DNA of 9,209 nucleotides from JBICHM01 sp043101835 (GTDB taxonomy: Bacteria > Planctomycetota > Phycisphaerae > Phycisphaerales > UBA1924). Below are positions 1 through 5,941 of this stretch, in pieces. The position numbers and the translations under genes were made by a program. The notes under the pieces were generated by a model that saw only the letters and a list, made by a program, of their open reading frames with translations, was not told the DNA's origin and did not search any database. The stretch is taken from the NCBI GenBank assembly GCA_043101835.1, contig JBICHM010000286.1, positions 1 through 9,209 of the forward strand. Direction: 5' to 3'. Position 1 is the stretch's first letter. Each line of letters begins with the position of its first letter.

Positions 1-1341
1 GTCGGGGAGTGTCGCGTCGAAGTCGACCCAGGAGTGTTCGCCGTCGCGCTCGAGCAGCGCCTGCGTCCAGACGTGGTAGCCGAAGACGCCGCGCCGGCCG
101 ACGAACTCCTCAGCGTAGATCAGGCCCGTCGCGACCCGGCTCGGGATGCCGGCGGCGCGCAGCATCGCCGCGAGCAGCACGGCGTGTTCAGAGCAGTCGC
201 CTTCGCGCGTGCGGCACACTTCGCTGGCGGTCGCGAAGCCGACGCCGAGCGACTTCTCGTCGATGTACTCGTGCACGAACCGGCGCAGCGTTTCGGCGCG
301 ATCGGCGTTCGACCCACCGACGTCGCCGAGCGCTCGCTCCGTGAGCTCGACGATGGCCGGGTCCGCGGCGTCCACCGCGCCGGTGGCCTCGCGGAATCGC
401 GGGTCGTCGGCGTCCTCGGGCCTGGCCCGGTTGCGCAGGTTGGTGCGCACCGTAACCGTCACGCCCCCTTCGATGCGCTCCGACCACTGCGCGCCGGTCT
501 CGGGGAGCTCAGGAATGTCCGGGCCGACAAGGCGGTAGGTCGCCCTCGTGACGGCGCGCGGACTGGCGATGGGCTTGTTCGGCGTCACGAGCGTGCTGGC
601 GACGAGCTCGACAGGCTCCGTTGGCGAGAGCGCGATCTCCTTCTCGCTGAGCAGCACGGTGAGCGAGAGGCCGCCCATGTCCGTCTCGCTGCGGATCACT
701 TCACCGGCGTCGTTTGTGAAGACCGTGGTGACGACGCCGGGCTGCAGGTCGGAGCGCATCGTCGCCTCGAGCGCCGGCACGACTTTGCCGAACGCTTCGA
801 CATTGCGCTCGCCGACGATCGTGTACCTCGTCTCGACGGGCACGAGGCCCGCGGTCGGATCGATGCTGGTGATGGCGAACTCGGTCTGGCCTGCATCGAC
901 GAGGCTCTCGAAACGCTCCGCCGCCGCGCCCGGGGTGAGCCAGTCACCCTCGGGGAGGGGGAGCATGCGCTCTGTGGTTCGCCCGCCCTGAGTCTCGGTG
1001 AGGCGCACGCCGTCGTCGGTGAACTCGTAGAACTTCTCCGCCGGCGCGCTGGCGAGGGCCTGCACGCTGCGCATCGACACGGGGCGGTGGTCGGGCGTCT
1101 CGACGAACTCCGCGCCGAAAGCGATCGTCACCTTCGCGCTTCCGCGTCCGATCGCCATCTCCATTCGCATGCGCGAGACAGAGTTCCCGTCGACAATCGC
1201 GGAGGATTCGTGCATATGCCCGACGCGCTGCCCCTGCATGAGGAGCACGTACCAGCGGTCGGCGTCCTCGGCGGCGCGGGTCGGCGCAGCGAGGGTGAGC
1301 GCGAGCAACGCGGCGAGCAGACGGATCGTTCGGTTCGGCAT
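1..1341 (-). CDS. Secreted transglutaminase-like protein (C-terminus cut by window edge)
   Basis: The reading frame gives 447 residues before the window edge; no stop is present, so the C-terminus is missing. Residues 1-23 look like a Sec signal peptide: basic start MPNRTIR, a Leu/Ala-rich core, then TRAAE as a likely cleavage region, with no lipobox. Residues about 30-330 are a long N-terminal region that I cannot assign to a domain. The transglutaminase-like core is at the end: Cys383 in EGDCSEHA, His423 in GYHVWTQ and Asp442 in WVDFDATLP, matching the family's Cys-His-Asp triad in order and spacing. Bacterial members usually act as thiol proteases or peptide-processing enzymes in the cell envelope; the substrate here is unknown. 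The ATG at 1341 is chosen because it starts the signal peptide and has GGGAG 7 bases upstream. The gene diverges from the TatD gene. Confidence 0.9.
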   Translation of the reverse strand, partial: MPNRTIRLLAALLALTLAAPTRAAEDADRWYVLLMQGQRVGHMHESSAIVDGNSVSRMRMEMAIGRGSAKVTIAFGAEFVETPDHRPVSMRSVQALASAPAEKFYEFTDDGVRLTETQGGRTTERMLPLPEGDWLTPGAAAERFESLVDAGQTEFAITSIDPTAGLVPVETRYTIVGERNVEAFGKVVPALEATMRSDLQPGVVTTVFTNDAGEVIRSETDMGGLSLTVLLSEKEIALSPTEPVELVASTLVTPNKPIASPRAVTRATYRLVGPDIPELPETGAQWSERIEGGVTVTVRTNLRNRARPEDADDPRFREATGAVDAADPAIVELTERALGDVGGSNADRAETLRRFVHEYIDEKSLGVGFATASEVCRTREGDCSEHAVLLAAMLRAAGIPSRVATGLIYAEEFVGRRGVFGYHVWTQALLERDGEHSWVDFDATLPD

Positions 1342-1348
1342 CGTGCGG

Positions 1349-1353
1349 CTCCC
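1349..1353 (-). promoter_or_regulatory. Shine-Dalgarno site of the transglutaminase gene
   Basis: On the minus strand GGGAG lies 7 bases before the ATG at 1341. It supports that start and contrasts with the TatD gene on the other side, which has no such site. Confidence 0.5.
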
Positions 1354-1385
1354 GGCGGATGGCGGCGGCGGCGGGCCCCCGTGCG

Positions 1386-1392
1386 TAGGCTA
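1386..1392. promoter_or_regulatory. Overlapping divergent -10 boxes between transglutaminase and TatD genes
   Basis: The heptamer TAGGCTA reads as TAGGCT on the plus strand and TAGCCT on the minus strand, both fitting the TANNNT form of a -10 box. The plus copy ends 7 bases before the TatD ATG, so transcription would begin at or next to the start codon. The minus copy would give a leader of roughly 40 bases carrying the GGGAG site of the transglutaminase gene. I see no convincing -35 hexamer on either side. Promoter activity is inferred. Confidence 0.45.
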
Positions 1393-1398
1393 CCGCCC

Positions 1399-2199
1399 AT
1401 GCTCGACACCCACTGCCACCTGACCTTCCCTGAATACCAGGGACGCATCCCCGGGGTGCTCGCCGAGGCCCGCGCCGTCGGTGTGACCGGCTGCATCACC
1501 ATCTCGACAACCACCCAGGACTGCCTCCACGCCCTCGCGATCGCCCAGGGCCACGAGCGCGTGTGGTGCACCGCGGGCGTCCACCCGCTCTACGCCGACC
1601 GGCGCGAGCATGTGTGGGAGAACCTCCGCGCCGTCGCGCGCGAGCCCGAGTGCGTCGCCTGGGGCGAGCTCGGCCTCGACAACCACTACAGCAAACCCGA
1701 GCGCGCCGTGCAGCATGATGTGCTCGACGAGCAACTCGACTTCCTCGAGCGCTGCGCGAACGACCGCGACGATGGCCCGATCGACCTGCCGATCGTGCTG
1801 CACTGCCGCGAGGCGTACCCGGACCTGATCCCGATTCTGAAGAAGACCTCGTTCGATCCGACGCGATTCGTCTTCCACTGCTTCACCGGCACGCCGGACG
1901 ACATGCGCCTGCTGCTTGACTTCGGCGCGATGGTGTCGTTCACCGGGGTCGTGACCTTCGCGAACGCGCCCGAGGTGCGCGAGGCGGCGAAGATGGCGCC
2001 GCTCGATCGGATCATGGTCGAGACGGACTCGCCCTTCCTCACGCCCGAGCCCCACCGCAAGGTGCGCCCGAACGAGCCGAAGTACGCGATGACGACCGCG
2101 CGGGCGCTCGCGGAACTCCGCGGCGAGGCGTGGGATGACTTCCACGCGGCGATCAACCGGAACACGGAGCGGTTCTTCGGGATCGAAGCGGTCGAGTGA
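1399..2199 (+). CDS. tatD: TatD-family metal-dependent hydrolase (DNase)
   Basis: This 266-residue protein has the family's usual length and its full set of metal ligands: His5-Cys-His7 at the start, His62 in GVHP, Glu90 in GELGLD, His135 in VLHCRE, His160 in FHCFTG and Asp210 in VETDSPFL. The fold is a TIM barrel with two divalent metals. Characterised TatD enzymes are cytoplasmic DNases (3'-5' exonuclease activity on DNA ends); paralogues such as YcfH and YjjV share all these motifs, so the symbol is family-level only. The frame stays open far upstream, but that stretch is antisense to the transglutaminase gene. The ATG at 1399 is chosen because the family starts right before the HCH motif. 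There is no Shine-Dalgarno site; a TAGGCT box ends 7 bases upstream, hinting at a leaderless mRNA. It converges on the ThiF-like gene with 4 bases between stops. Confidence 0.93.
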   Translation: MLDTHCHLTFPEYQGRIPGVLAEARAVGVTGCITISTTTQDCLHALAIAQGHERVWCTAGVHPLYADRREHVWENLRAVAREPECVAWGELGLDNHYSKPERAVQHDVLDEQLDFLERCANDRDDGPIDLPIVLHCREAYPDLIPILKKTSFDPTRFVFHCFTGTPDDMRLLLDFGAMVSFTGVVTFANAPEVREAAKMAPLDRIMVETDSPFLTPEPHRKVRPNEPKYAMTTARALAELRGEAWDDFHAAINRNTERFFGIEAVE

Positions 2200-2203
2200 C
2201 CGG

Positions 2204-3289
2204 TTACGCCCCGATGTAGCGGGCGTAAATCGTCTTCGCGACGCTCTGCTCCGTCGTCCCGCTGATGATCGCCCGGCCGTTGGGGAAGACGGCGAGGCCG
2301 AGGGGTTCCCCGGCGCTGTTGCGTTCGCGCGCGAGGGCGCCGCGGAGGAGGAAGTCGTCCATCGTGAAGGCGCCGTGGGGCGCGAGGCGGGCGGCGAGGG
2401 CGTCGAGGTCGATCGTCGCGTCGCGCGACGCCGGCGCCACCTGCACGCTGTTGCGCCCGCAGAGGGTGCGCGCGACGCTGGCCTTCGCGCCGTCGAGGAA
2501 CTCGAACTCCTCGTGGCCGCAGCATGGGCAGACATCGCGCCGCGCTCCGGCGAGGCTGATCGAGCGGACCTCGTTCGTCCACAGATCGATCTGCAGCAGG
2601 CGCGGCGCGATGGCGTCGGCTGCGCCGGCGAGGATCTTGATCGCCTCACCGGCTTCGATCGAGGCGATGACGGTCACCGCCGGACCGAGCACGCCGGCCG
2701 TGTCGCAGGTCGCGGCGGTCGCGGGGTCGGGCATCTGTTCGAACACGCAGCGCAGGCAGGGTGTCACGCCGGGAACGACGGTCATCGTCATGCCGCCGGT
2801 CGCCACCGCGCCGGCGTAGACGAAAGGCACGCCGAGCGAGACGGCGAGGTCGTTGCACAGGTAGCGTGTTTCGAAGTTGTCCGTGCCGTCGATGACGACG
2901 CCGACGGGCGGCGCATCGGGCAGGTCGGACGCGATCTCCTCGGCGTTGCCGGGGTGGAAGTCGTCGCAGACCGGGCGGATTCGGACTGTTGAGTTCACCG
3001 TCGCGAGGCGTCGTTGTGCCGCGATGGGTTTGGGCAGCGCATCGCGCGCATCGGCCTCGGTGTAGAGCGCCTGGCGCTGGAGATTGGTGAGCTCGACGAG
3101 GTCGCGATCGACGATGGTGATCGTGCCGACGCCCGCGCGGCAGAGGAGGTCGGCGACGGTCGAACCCAGGGCGCCGCAGCCGATGAGCAGGGCGTGGCTC
3201 GCCAGCAGCCGGCGCTGCCCGGCCTCGCCGACGCCCGGCAGGATCATCTGGCGGTGGTAGCGGTCGAGATTCGGCGGTTCGGCGGTCAC
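2204..3289 (-). CDS. thiF: ThiF/MoeB-type sulfur-carrier adenylyltransferase
   Basis: This 361-residue E1-like enzyme should adenylate the C-terminal glycine of a small sulfur-carrier protein (ThiS or MoaD type), the first step in loading sulfur for thiamine or molybdopterin synthesis. Residues 10-18 (RYHRQMILP) are the typical N-terminus. GCGALG at 37-42 is the nucleotide loop; Asp61, Arg72 and Lys87 fit the ATP site, and DGTDN at 134-138 holds the key Asp. Two zinc pairs are complete: Cys178/Cys181 (CLRC) and Cys254/Cys257 (CPCC). Residues about 275-361, ending FPNGRAIISGT and YARYIGA, resemble the C-terminal extension of Bacillus-type ThiF, so thiF is preferred over moeB; no ThiS or MoaD gene is nearby to settle it. 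The start is inferred as GTG at 3289, nine codons before the RYHRQ motif. It has no Shine-Dalgarno site, but TACCCT ends 7 bases upstream. The open frame continues to 3472, antisense to the lipoprotein. Confidence 0.88.
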   Translation of the reverse strand: MTAEPPNLDRYHRQMILPGVGEAGQRRLLASHALLIGCGALGSTVADLLCRAGVGTITIVDRDLVELTNLQRQALYTEADARDALPKPIAAQRRLATVNSTVRIRPVCDDFHPGNAEEIASDLPDAPPVGVVIDGTDNFETRYLCNDLAVSLGVPFVYAGAVATGGMTMTVVPGVTPCLRCVFEQMPDPATAATCDTAGVLGPAVTVIASIEAGEAIKILAGAADAIAPRLLQIDLWTNEVRSISLAGARRDVCPCCGHEEFEFLDGAKASVARTLCGRNSVQVAPASRDATIDLDALAARLAPHGAFTMDDFLLRGALARERNSAGEPLGLAVFPNGRAIISGTTEQSVAKTIYARYIGA

Positions 3290-3296
3290 GACCGGA

Positions 3297-3306
3297 AGGG
3301 TAGGAT
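3297..3306. promoter_or_regulatory. Shared divergent -10 boxes between thiF and the small lipoprotein
   Basis: On the minus strand TACCCT (3302 down to 3297) ends 7 bases before the thiF GTG. On the plus strand TAGGAT (3301-3306) ends 7 bases before the lipoprotein ATG. The two hexamers share the TA at 3301-3302, so one short symmetric element could drive both genes and give start sites at or beside both start codons. The whole intergenic gap is only 24 bases (3290-3313), leaving no room for leaders. No good -35 box is visible. This is inference from position and sequence. Confidence 0.5.
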
Positions 3307-3313
3307 GGGCGCC

Positions 3314-3550
3314 ATGCCGAAGCGCGCGTTCCCGATCCTCGCGGCCATCCTGCTCGCGGCCACCGGCTGCGCGTCGAGCCGCCCGACCTACACCGAGGCG
3401 CCGGCGCCGCCCGCGCCGGCCGAGGTGACGGTGATCATCTTCCAGCCGATCTGCACGGCGTGGCATGTGCACGCGCCGCCCGCGCCGGAGGCGTGCGCGG
3501 CGCGGTGCTGCGTGCAGGCGCGGGAGGTGAAGCCGCGGTGGTTTGAGTAG
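3314..3550 (+). CDS. Small Cys/His-containing lipoprotein, function unknown
   Basis: This 78-residue protein starts with a clear lipoprotein signal: basic MPKR, a hydrophobic run, and the lipobox LAATGC with Cys19 as the lipidation site. It should be anchored to a membrane by its N-terminus. The mature part is a Pro/Ala-rich linker (about 23-36), a short hydrophobic strand VTVIIFQPI, then Cys47, His51, His53, Cys61, Cys65 and Cys66. Such residues could bind a metal or form disulfides, but I recognise no family. The ATG at 3314 is chosen because it begins the signal sequence; the frame upstream is antisense to thiF. A TAGGAT box ends 7 bases before it and there is no Shine-Dalgarno site. A REP hairpin begins 10 bases after the stop codon. 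Confidence 0.75.
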   Translation: MPKRAFPILAAILLAATGCASSRPTYTEAPAPPAPAEVTVIIFQPICTAWHVHAPPAPEACAARCCVQAREVKPRWFE

Positions 3551-3560
3551 CGTCTGAGGC

Positions 3561-3601
3561 GTGTGCCACTGCTCGCCGCCGCCTTGGGCGGCGCAGCAGT
3601 G
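3561..3601 (+). repeat. REP-like hairpin, copy A
   Basis: GTGTGC is followed by a 35-base imperfect palindrome. CACTGCT pairs with AGCAGTG and CGCCGCC pairs with GGCGGCG; an unpaired C at 3594 forms a bulge and the loop is 6 bases (GCCTTG). A short conserved 5' tag plus a bulged stem is the classic layout of RAYT-mobilised REP elements. It begins 10 bases after the lipoprotein stop and lies upstream of the transposase. There is no following T-tract, so it is not a standard terminator, though it may shield mRNA 3' ends. Confidence 0.85.
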
Positions 3602-3648
3602 CCAGGCGGTTGGAGACCGAGGTGTCGGACCAAGCCCCGCGGAAGTCG

Positions 3649-4167
3649 ATGCGACGGATGGGCAAAGTCGGTGGCCCCCGCTCGATCACATTCTCCTGCC
3701 GCCACCGACTTCCATTGCTCGGGTCGCCGAAGATTCGTGACGCCTTCGCCGAGGAGCTGGCGGCGGCGGTTGCGAGGCGCCCGCATCGACTCGCGGCCTG
3801 GGTCGCGATGCCGGAGCATGTGCATCTCGTGCTCGCGCCGCCGCCGGACACCCGGGAACTCGAGTCGTTTCTCTGGGGCCTCAAGCGTTCATTCGCTCGC
3901 AAGATTGTCTCCCGCTGGCGTTCCCTCGAGGCGCCGATACTCGGCCGGATCACCGGGCCTGACGGCAAGGTGCGATTCTGGCAGCCGGGCGGGGGATGGG
4001 ATAGGGCGATCCGCGACCTCGATCGACTCCGTGGCACGATCGAATATGTCCATGCAAACCCGGTCAGGCGAGGGCTGGTGGACCGGGCGGGGAAGTGGCC
4101 GTGGTCGTCATACGGCGCGTGGCACACGGACGAGCCGCCGATCGTGCCGGTCGAGACGCAATGGTGA
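3649..4167 (+). CDS. REP-associated tyrosine transposase (RAYT, IS200/Y1 HUH superfamily)
   Basis: This 172-residue protein is near the family's usual length. RAYTs are single-strand DNA-cutting HUH enzymes that bind and cleave REP hairpins and are linked to REP spread. ITFSCRHRLPLL (13-24) fits the first strand, MPEHVHLVL (54-62) gives the His57-Val-His59 metal site, RFWQPGGGWDRAIRD (109-123) the helix region, and IEYVHANPVRRGLV with WPWSSYGAW (131-158) the conserved C-terminal block. The expected catalytic Tyr of the WQ..GGGYDR-type segment is Trp117 here (codon TGG), so the enzyme may be dead or use another Tyr such as Tyr133. The ATG at 3649 has a weak GGAAG before it; ATG 3658 or upstream TTG 3610 are alternatives. 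REP copies A and B flank the gene in the same orientation. Confidence 0.88.
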   Translation: MRRMGKVGGPRSITFSCRHRLPLLGSPKIRDAFAEELAAAVARRPHRLAAWVAMPEHVHLVLAPPPDTRELESFLWGLKRSFARKIVSRWRSLEAPILGRITGPDGKVRFWQPGGGWDRAIRDLDRLRGTIEYVHANPVRRGLVDRAGKWPWSSYGAWHTDEPPIVPVETQW

Positions 4168-4194
4168 TCGGTCGGGCAATGTGCGCCTTGTGAT

Positions 4195-4235
4195 GTGTGC
4201 CACTGCTCGCCGCGGCTCTGGGCGGCGCAGCAGTG
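4195..4235 (+). repeat. REP-like hairpin, copy B
   Basis: It has the same GTGTGC tag and 35-base bulged palindrome as copy A. CACTGCT pairs with AGCAGTG, CGCCGC pairs with GCGGCG, and the bulge C is at 4228; the loop is 8 bases. It differs from the copy on the minus strand at 4716-4756 by a single base and from copy A by three, all in or beside the loop. It begins 27 bases after the transposase stop. Confidence 0.85.
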
Positions 4236-4315
4236 CGGAGCGACACTGACGCTCAGTATCGCCACCCCGAGCGTCGCGGCAGAGGAATCTGTGCGATGAG
4301 CAGAGAGGAACTGGT

Positions 4316-4669
4316 CTATTCCTGATCGTCGACTCGCTCAATCCGCATCTCGGCCGCGATCACGGTGAGACCATGCACGCCATGGATGTCGATGAGAGCC
4401 CACTCACGGAAGGGATGGGACTCGGGAGGTGATCCGTCGAATGTCCGCACCAGGGCCGAGCGCATTGCATCGGTCAACTGCGTGGCTTCGACGACATCAG
4501 AGATGACGTCAATCAGGCGATAGTCGAGCAAGATCACATCGCTGAAGTGCAGCGCGAGAGTGCGCGCGTTCCAGAGTTGGAGACGCACCTCTGCCACCGA
4601 GCCGTCGGACCTGAATGAAAGAAGCTCCGCGTCGGCCCAGCCCCCATGCTCTGTGACGATCGATTCCAT
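4316..4669 (-). CDS. Small unrecognised protein between REP copies B and C
   Basis: The frame encodes 117 residues starting MESIVTEHGGWADAEL and ending RIERVDDQE. I do not recognise a family. The sequence alternates short hydrophobic strands (VAEVRLQLW, DVILLDYRLIDVI, HGLTVIAAEMRIE) with acidic stretches, which suggests a small soluble, acidic alpha/beta protein with no signal peptide or membrane segment. Its size and make-up recall immunity-type proteins encoded beside mobile DNA, but no toxin gene is adjacent, so that is only a thought. GC in 4321-4670 is about 60% by hand count, below the roughly 70-75% of neighbouring genes, consistent with a separate origin. The start at 4669 has no clear Shine-Dalgarno site. 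It reads in the same direction as the asparaginase gene, with REP copy C between them. Confidence 0.6.
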   Translation of the reverse strand: MESIVTEHGGWADAELLSFRSDGSVAEVRLQLWNARTLALHFSDVILLDYRLIDVISDVVEATQLTDAMRSALVRTFDGSPPESHPFREWALIDIHGVHGLTVIAAEMRIERVDDQE

Positions 4670-4715
4670 AGTCTTCGCAATCTGACGTGGATGGAGCTAC
4701 CCATGTCCAAGCCAG

Positions 4716-4756
4716 CACTGCTGCGCCGCCCAGAGCGGCGGCGAGCAGTGGCACAC
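4716..4756 (-). repeat. REP-like hairpin, copy C (inverted)
   Basis: Read on the minus strand it has the GTGTGC tag (4756-4751) followed by the same 35-base bulged palindrome (4750-4716): CACTGCT with AGCAGTG, and CGCCGCC with GGCGGCG. It differs from copy B at one base. It begins 7 bases after the stop codon of the asparaginase gene on that strand, so it could form a stem-loop at that mRNA's 3' end. It faces copy B across the small gene at 4316-4669. Confidence 0.85.
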
Positions 4757-4763
4757 GCGATCC

Positions 4764-5915
4764 TTACGACTCGTACAGGTACGCACAATCCTCGAGGCGC
4801 GCCCCGTCCTTGTCGGCGACGGCGAAGTTTCGGCCGCCGTACATCGCGGCGGAGCCGTAGCGGCCCTGCTTATCGACGGCGTAGAAGACCACATAGAAGT
4901 TGGGGCGGCCCTGGTCGTCGAGGAGGCGCGGCACGCGCGTGCGCTCGGCGATCATGCGCAGCGCCTCGACGCAGGCGTCCTTCGGGTGGCGGCCGGCGCC
5001 CATGAGTGTGGTGATGGTGTGGGCGCCGCAGATCTGGATGACAGCCTCGCCGCGTCCCGTCGCGCCGGCGGAGCCCATGGCGTTGTCGGTGTAGCAGCCG
5101 GCGCCGATGATCGGCGAATCCCCGACGCGACCCGGCAGCTTCCACGAAAGGCCGCTGGTGGTCGTGCACCCGGCGAGGTCGCCCGCAGCGGTGACTGCCG
5201 AGCAGTGGATCGTGCCGTAGGTGAAGAACAGCTCGCGCAGCTCCTGATCGAGCGCATCCTCCACGCGGCTCTGCTCGCGGCGCTCCCAGTCCATGCCCTT
5301 GGGCGGGGCGGTGGGGAGGTCCCACTCGTCGCGCCCCAGCCAGTCGTCATCGTCGCTGAGGTTGGCGCGCCAGCGCAGCCACGCCTGCCGGGCCTTCTCG
5401 GTGAGGAGGTTCTCTTCCTGGAAGCCGAGCCGCTTCGCGAACTTGAGCGCGCCCTCACCGACGAGCAGCACATGGTCAGTGCGCCGCGCCACCTCGCGCG
5501 CAACCTGCGCGGGGTTCTTGATGTTCACGAGGTGGGCAACGGCGCCGGCGCGGTGCATCGGGCCGTGCATGCAGCAGGAGTCGAGCGTGACGACGCCCTC
5601 TTCGTTGGGCAGGCCGCCGAGGCCGACGGTCATGTCCTCCGGATCGTTCTCGACGATGGCGACGCCCTCGACGATGGCGTCGAGCGGGTCGGCGCCGCCG
5701 ACGATCATCTCCCGCGCCCGCGCCACGGTGGCGAGCCCGTTGCCGCTGGCGATGACGACCGGGTCGATCGCGTTCCCGCCGGCGCGCGGGGCGTCCTGCA
5801 CGCGCGTAGTGGTGCGCGAGGGGGCGGGCTGCGCGTGGGCGGAGCCCGCGGCCAGCCCGGCGGCGGCGCCGGCGGCGAGGGACACGAACTGGCGACGGTT
5901 GAGGGAGTCGGACAT
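4764..5915 (-). CDS. Tat-exported N(4)-(beta-N-acetylglucosaminyl)-L-asparaginase (glycosylasparaginase family)
   Basis: This 383-residue Ntn-hydrolase precursor should cut itself before Thr235 (YG|TIHCSA) to give two chains with Thr235 as nucleophile, then hydrolyse Asn-linked amide substrates. Spacing from Thr235 to Thr253 (TTTSG), Arg263 and Asp266 (GRVGDSPIIGAG) and Thr286-Gly287 (GATGRGE) equals that of the Flavobacterium enzyme (Thr152, 170, 180, 183, 203). Residues 1-28 are a Tat signal: NRRQFVS, an Ala/Gly-rich core, then AHA, so it acts outside the cytoplasm. Two differences from well-studied glycosylasparaginases: the residue before the nucleophile is Gly, as in plant-type asparaginases, rather than Asp; and the N-terminal VIASGNG lacks the substrate-binding Trp. 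The exact substrate is therefore open. Residues 185-230 form a charged linker before the cut. AAGGAG lies 7 bases upstream; the gene follows phosphofructokinase by 26 bases. Confidence 0.9.
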   Translation of the reverse strand: MSDSLNRRQFVSLAAGAAAGLAAGSAHAQPAPSRTTTRVQDAPRAGGNAIDPVVIASGNGLATVARAREMIVGGADPLDAIVEGVAIVENDPEDMTVGLGGLPNEEGVVTLDSCCMHGPMHRAGAVAHLVNIKNPAQVAREVARRTDHVLLVGEGALKFAKRLGFQEENLLTEKARQAWLRWRANLSDDDDWLGRDEWDLPTAPPKGMDWERREQSRVEDALDQELRELFFTYGTIHCSAVTAAGDLAGCTTTSGLSWKLPGRVGDSPIIGAGCYTDNAMGSAGATGRGEAVIQICGAHTITTLMGAGRHPKDACVEALRMIAERTRVPRLLDDQGRPNFYVVFYAVDKQGRYGSAAMYGGRNFAVADKDGARLEDCAYLYES

Positions 5916-5922
5916 CGCGGAA

Positions 5923-5928
5923 CTCCTT
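5923..5928 (-). promoter_or_regulatory. Strong Shine-Dalgarno site of the asparaginase gene
   Basis: On the minus strand AAGGAG lies 7 bases before the ATG at 5915, within the 26-base gap after the phosphofructokinase stop. It shows that internal operon genes here use ordinary Shine-Dalgarno initiation, unlike the genes with -10 boxes next to their start codons. Confidence 0.7.
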
Positions 5929-5941
5929 GCGGAACGGGTTG

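Larger units (their letters stand above)
3561..4235 (+). mobile_element. REP-RAYT unit: transposase between two direct REP copies
   Basis: The unit runs from the 5' tag of REP copy A to the end of REP copy B and holds the transposase gene. RAYT genes in other bacteria are typically flanked by the REPs they act on, and both flanking copies here have the same orientation as the gene. The true ends are not proven: I see no target-site duplication, and IS200-like enzymes do not make one. Confidence 0.65.

Noticed and set aside
34..1398. Plus-strand open frame running into the TatD gene, which could read as a long N-terminal extension
   Set aside because: It is antisense to the transglutaminase gene, whose triad and signal peptide are clear. 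Long antisense frames are expected in GC-rich DNA, and TatD proteins start right before the HCH motif.
2196..2207. Near-palindrome spanning the two convergent stop codons of tatD and thiF
   Set aside because: It has one mismatch in 12 bases, no loop and no T-tract, so it is likely chance and not a terminator.
3567..3601. REP copy A as a rho-independent terminator
   Set aside because: The stem is strong, but no run of T follows it and the same hairpin recurs around the transposase, so a REP identity explains it better.
4249..4271. ACGCTC and GAGCGT inverted arms after REP copy B
   Set aside because: Six-base arms with an 11-base spacer are expected by chance in GC-rich DNA, and the pair is not repeated at the other REP copies.
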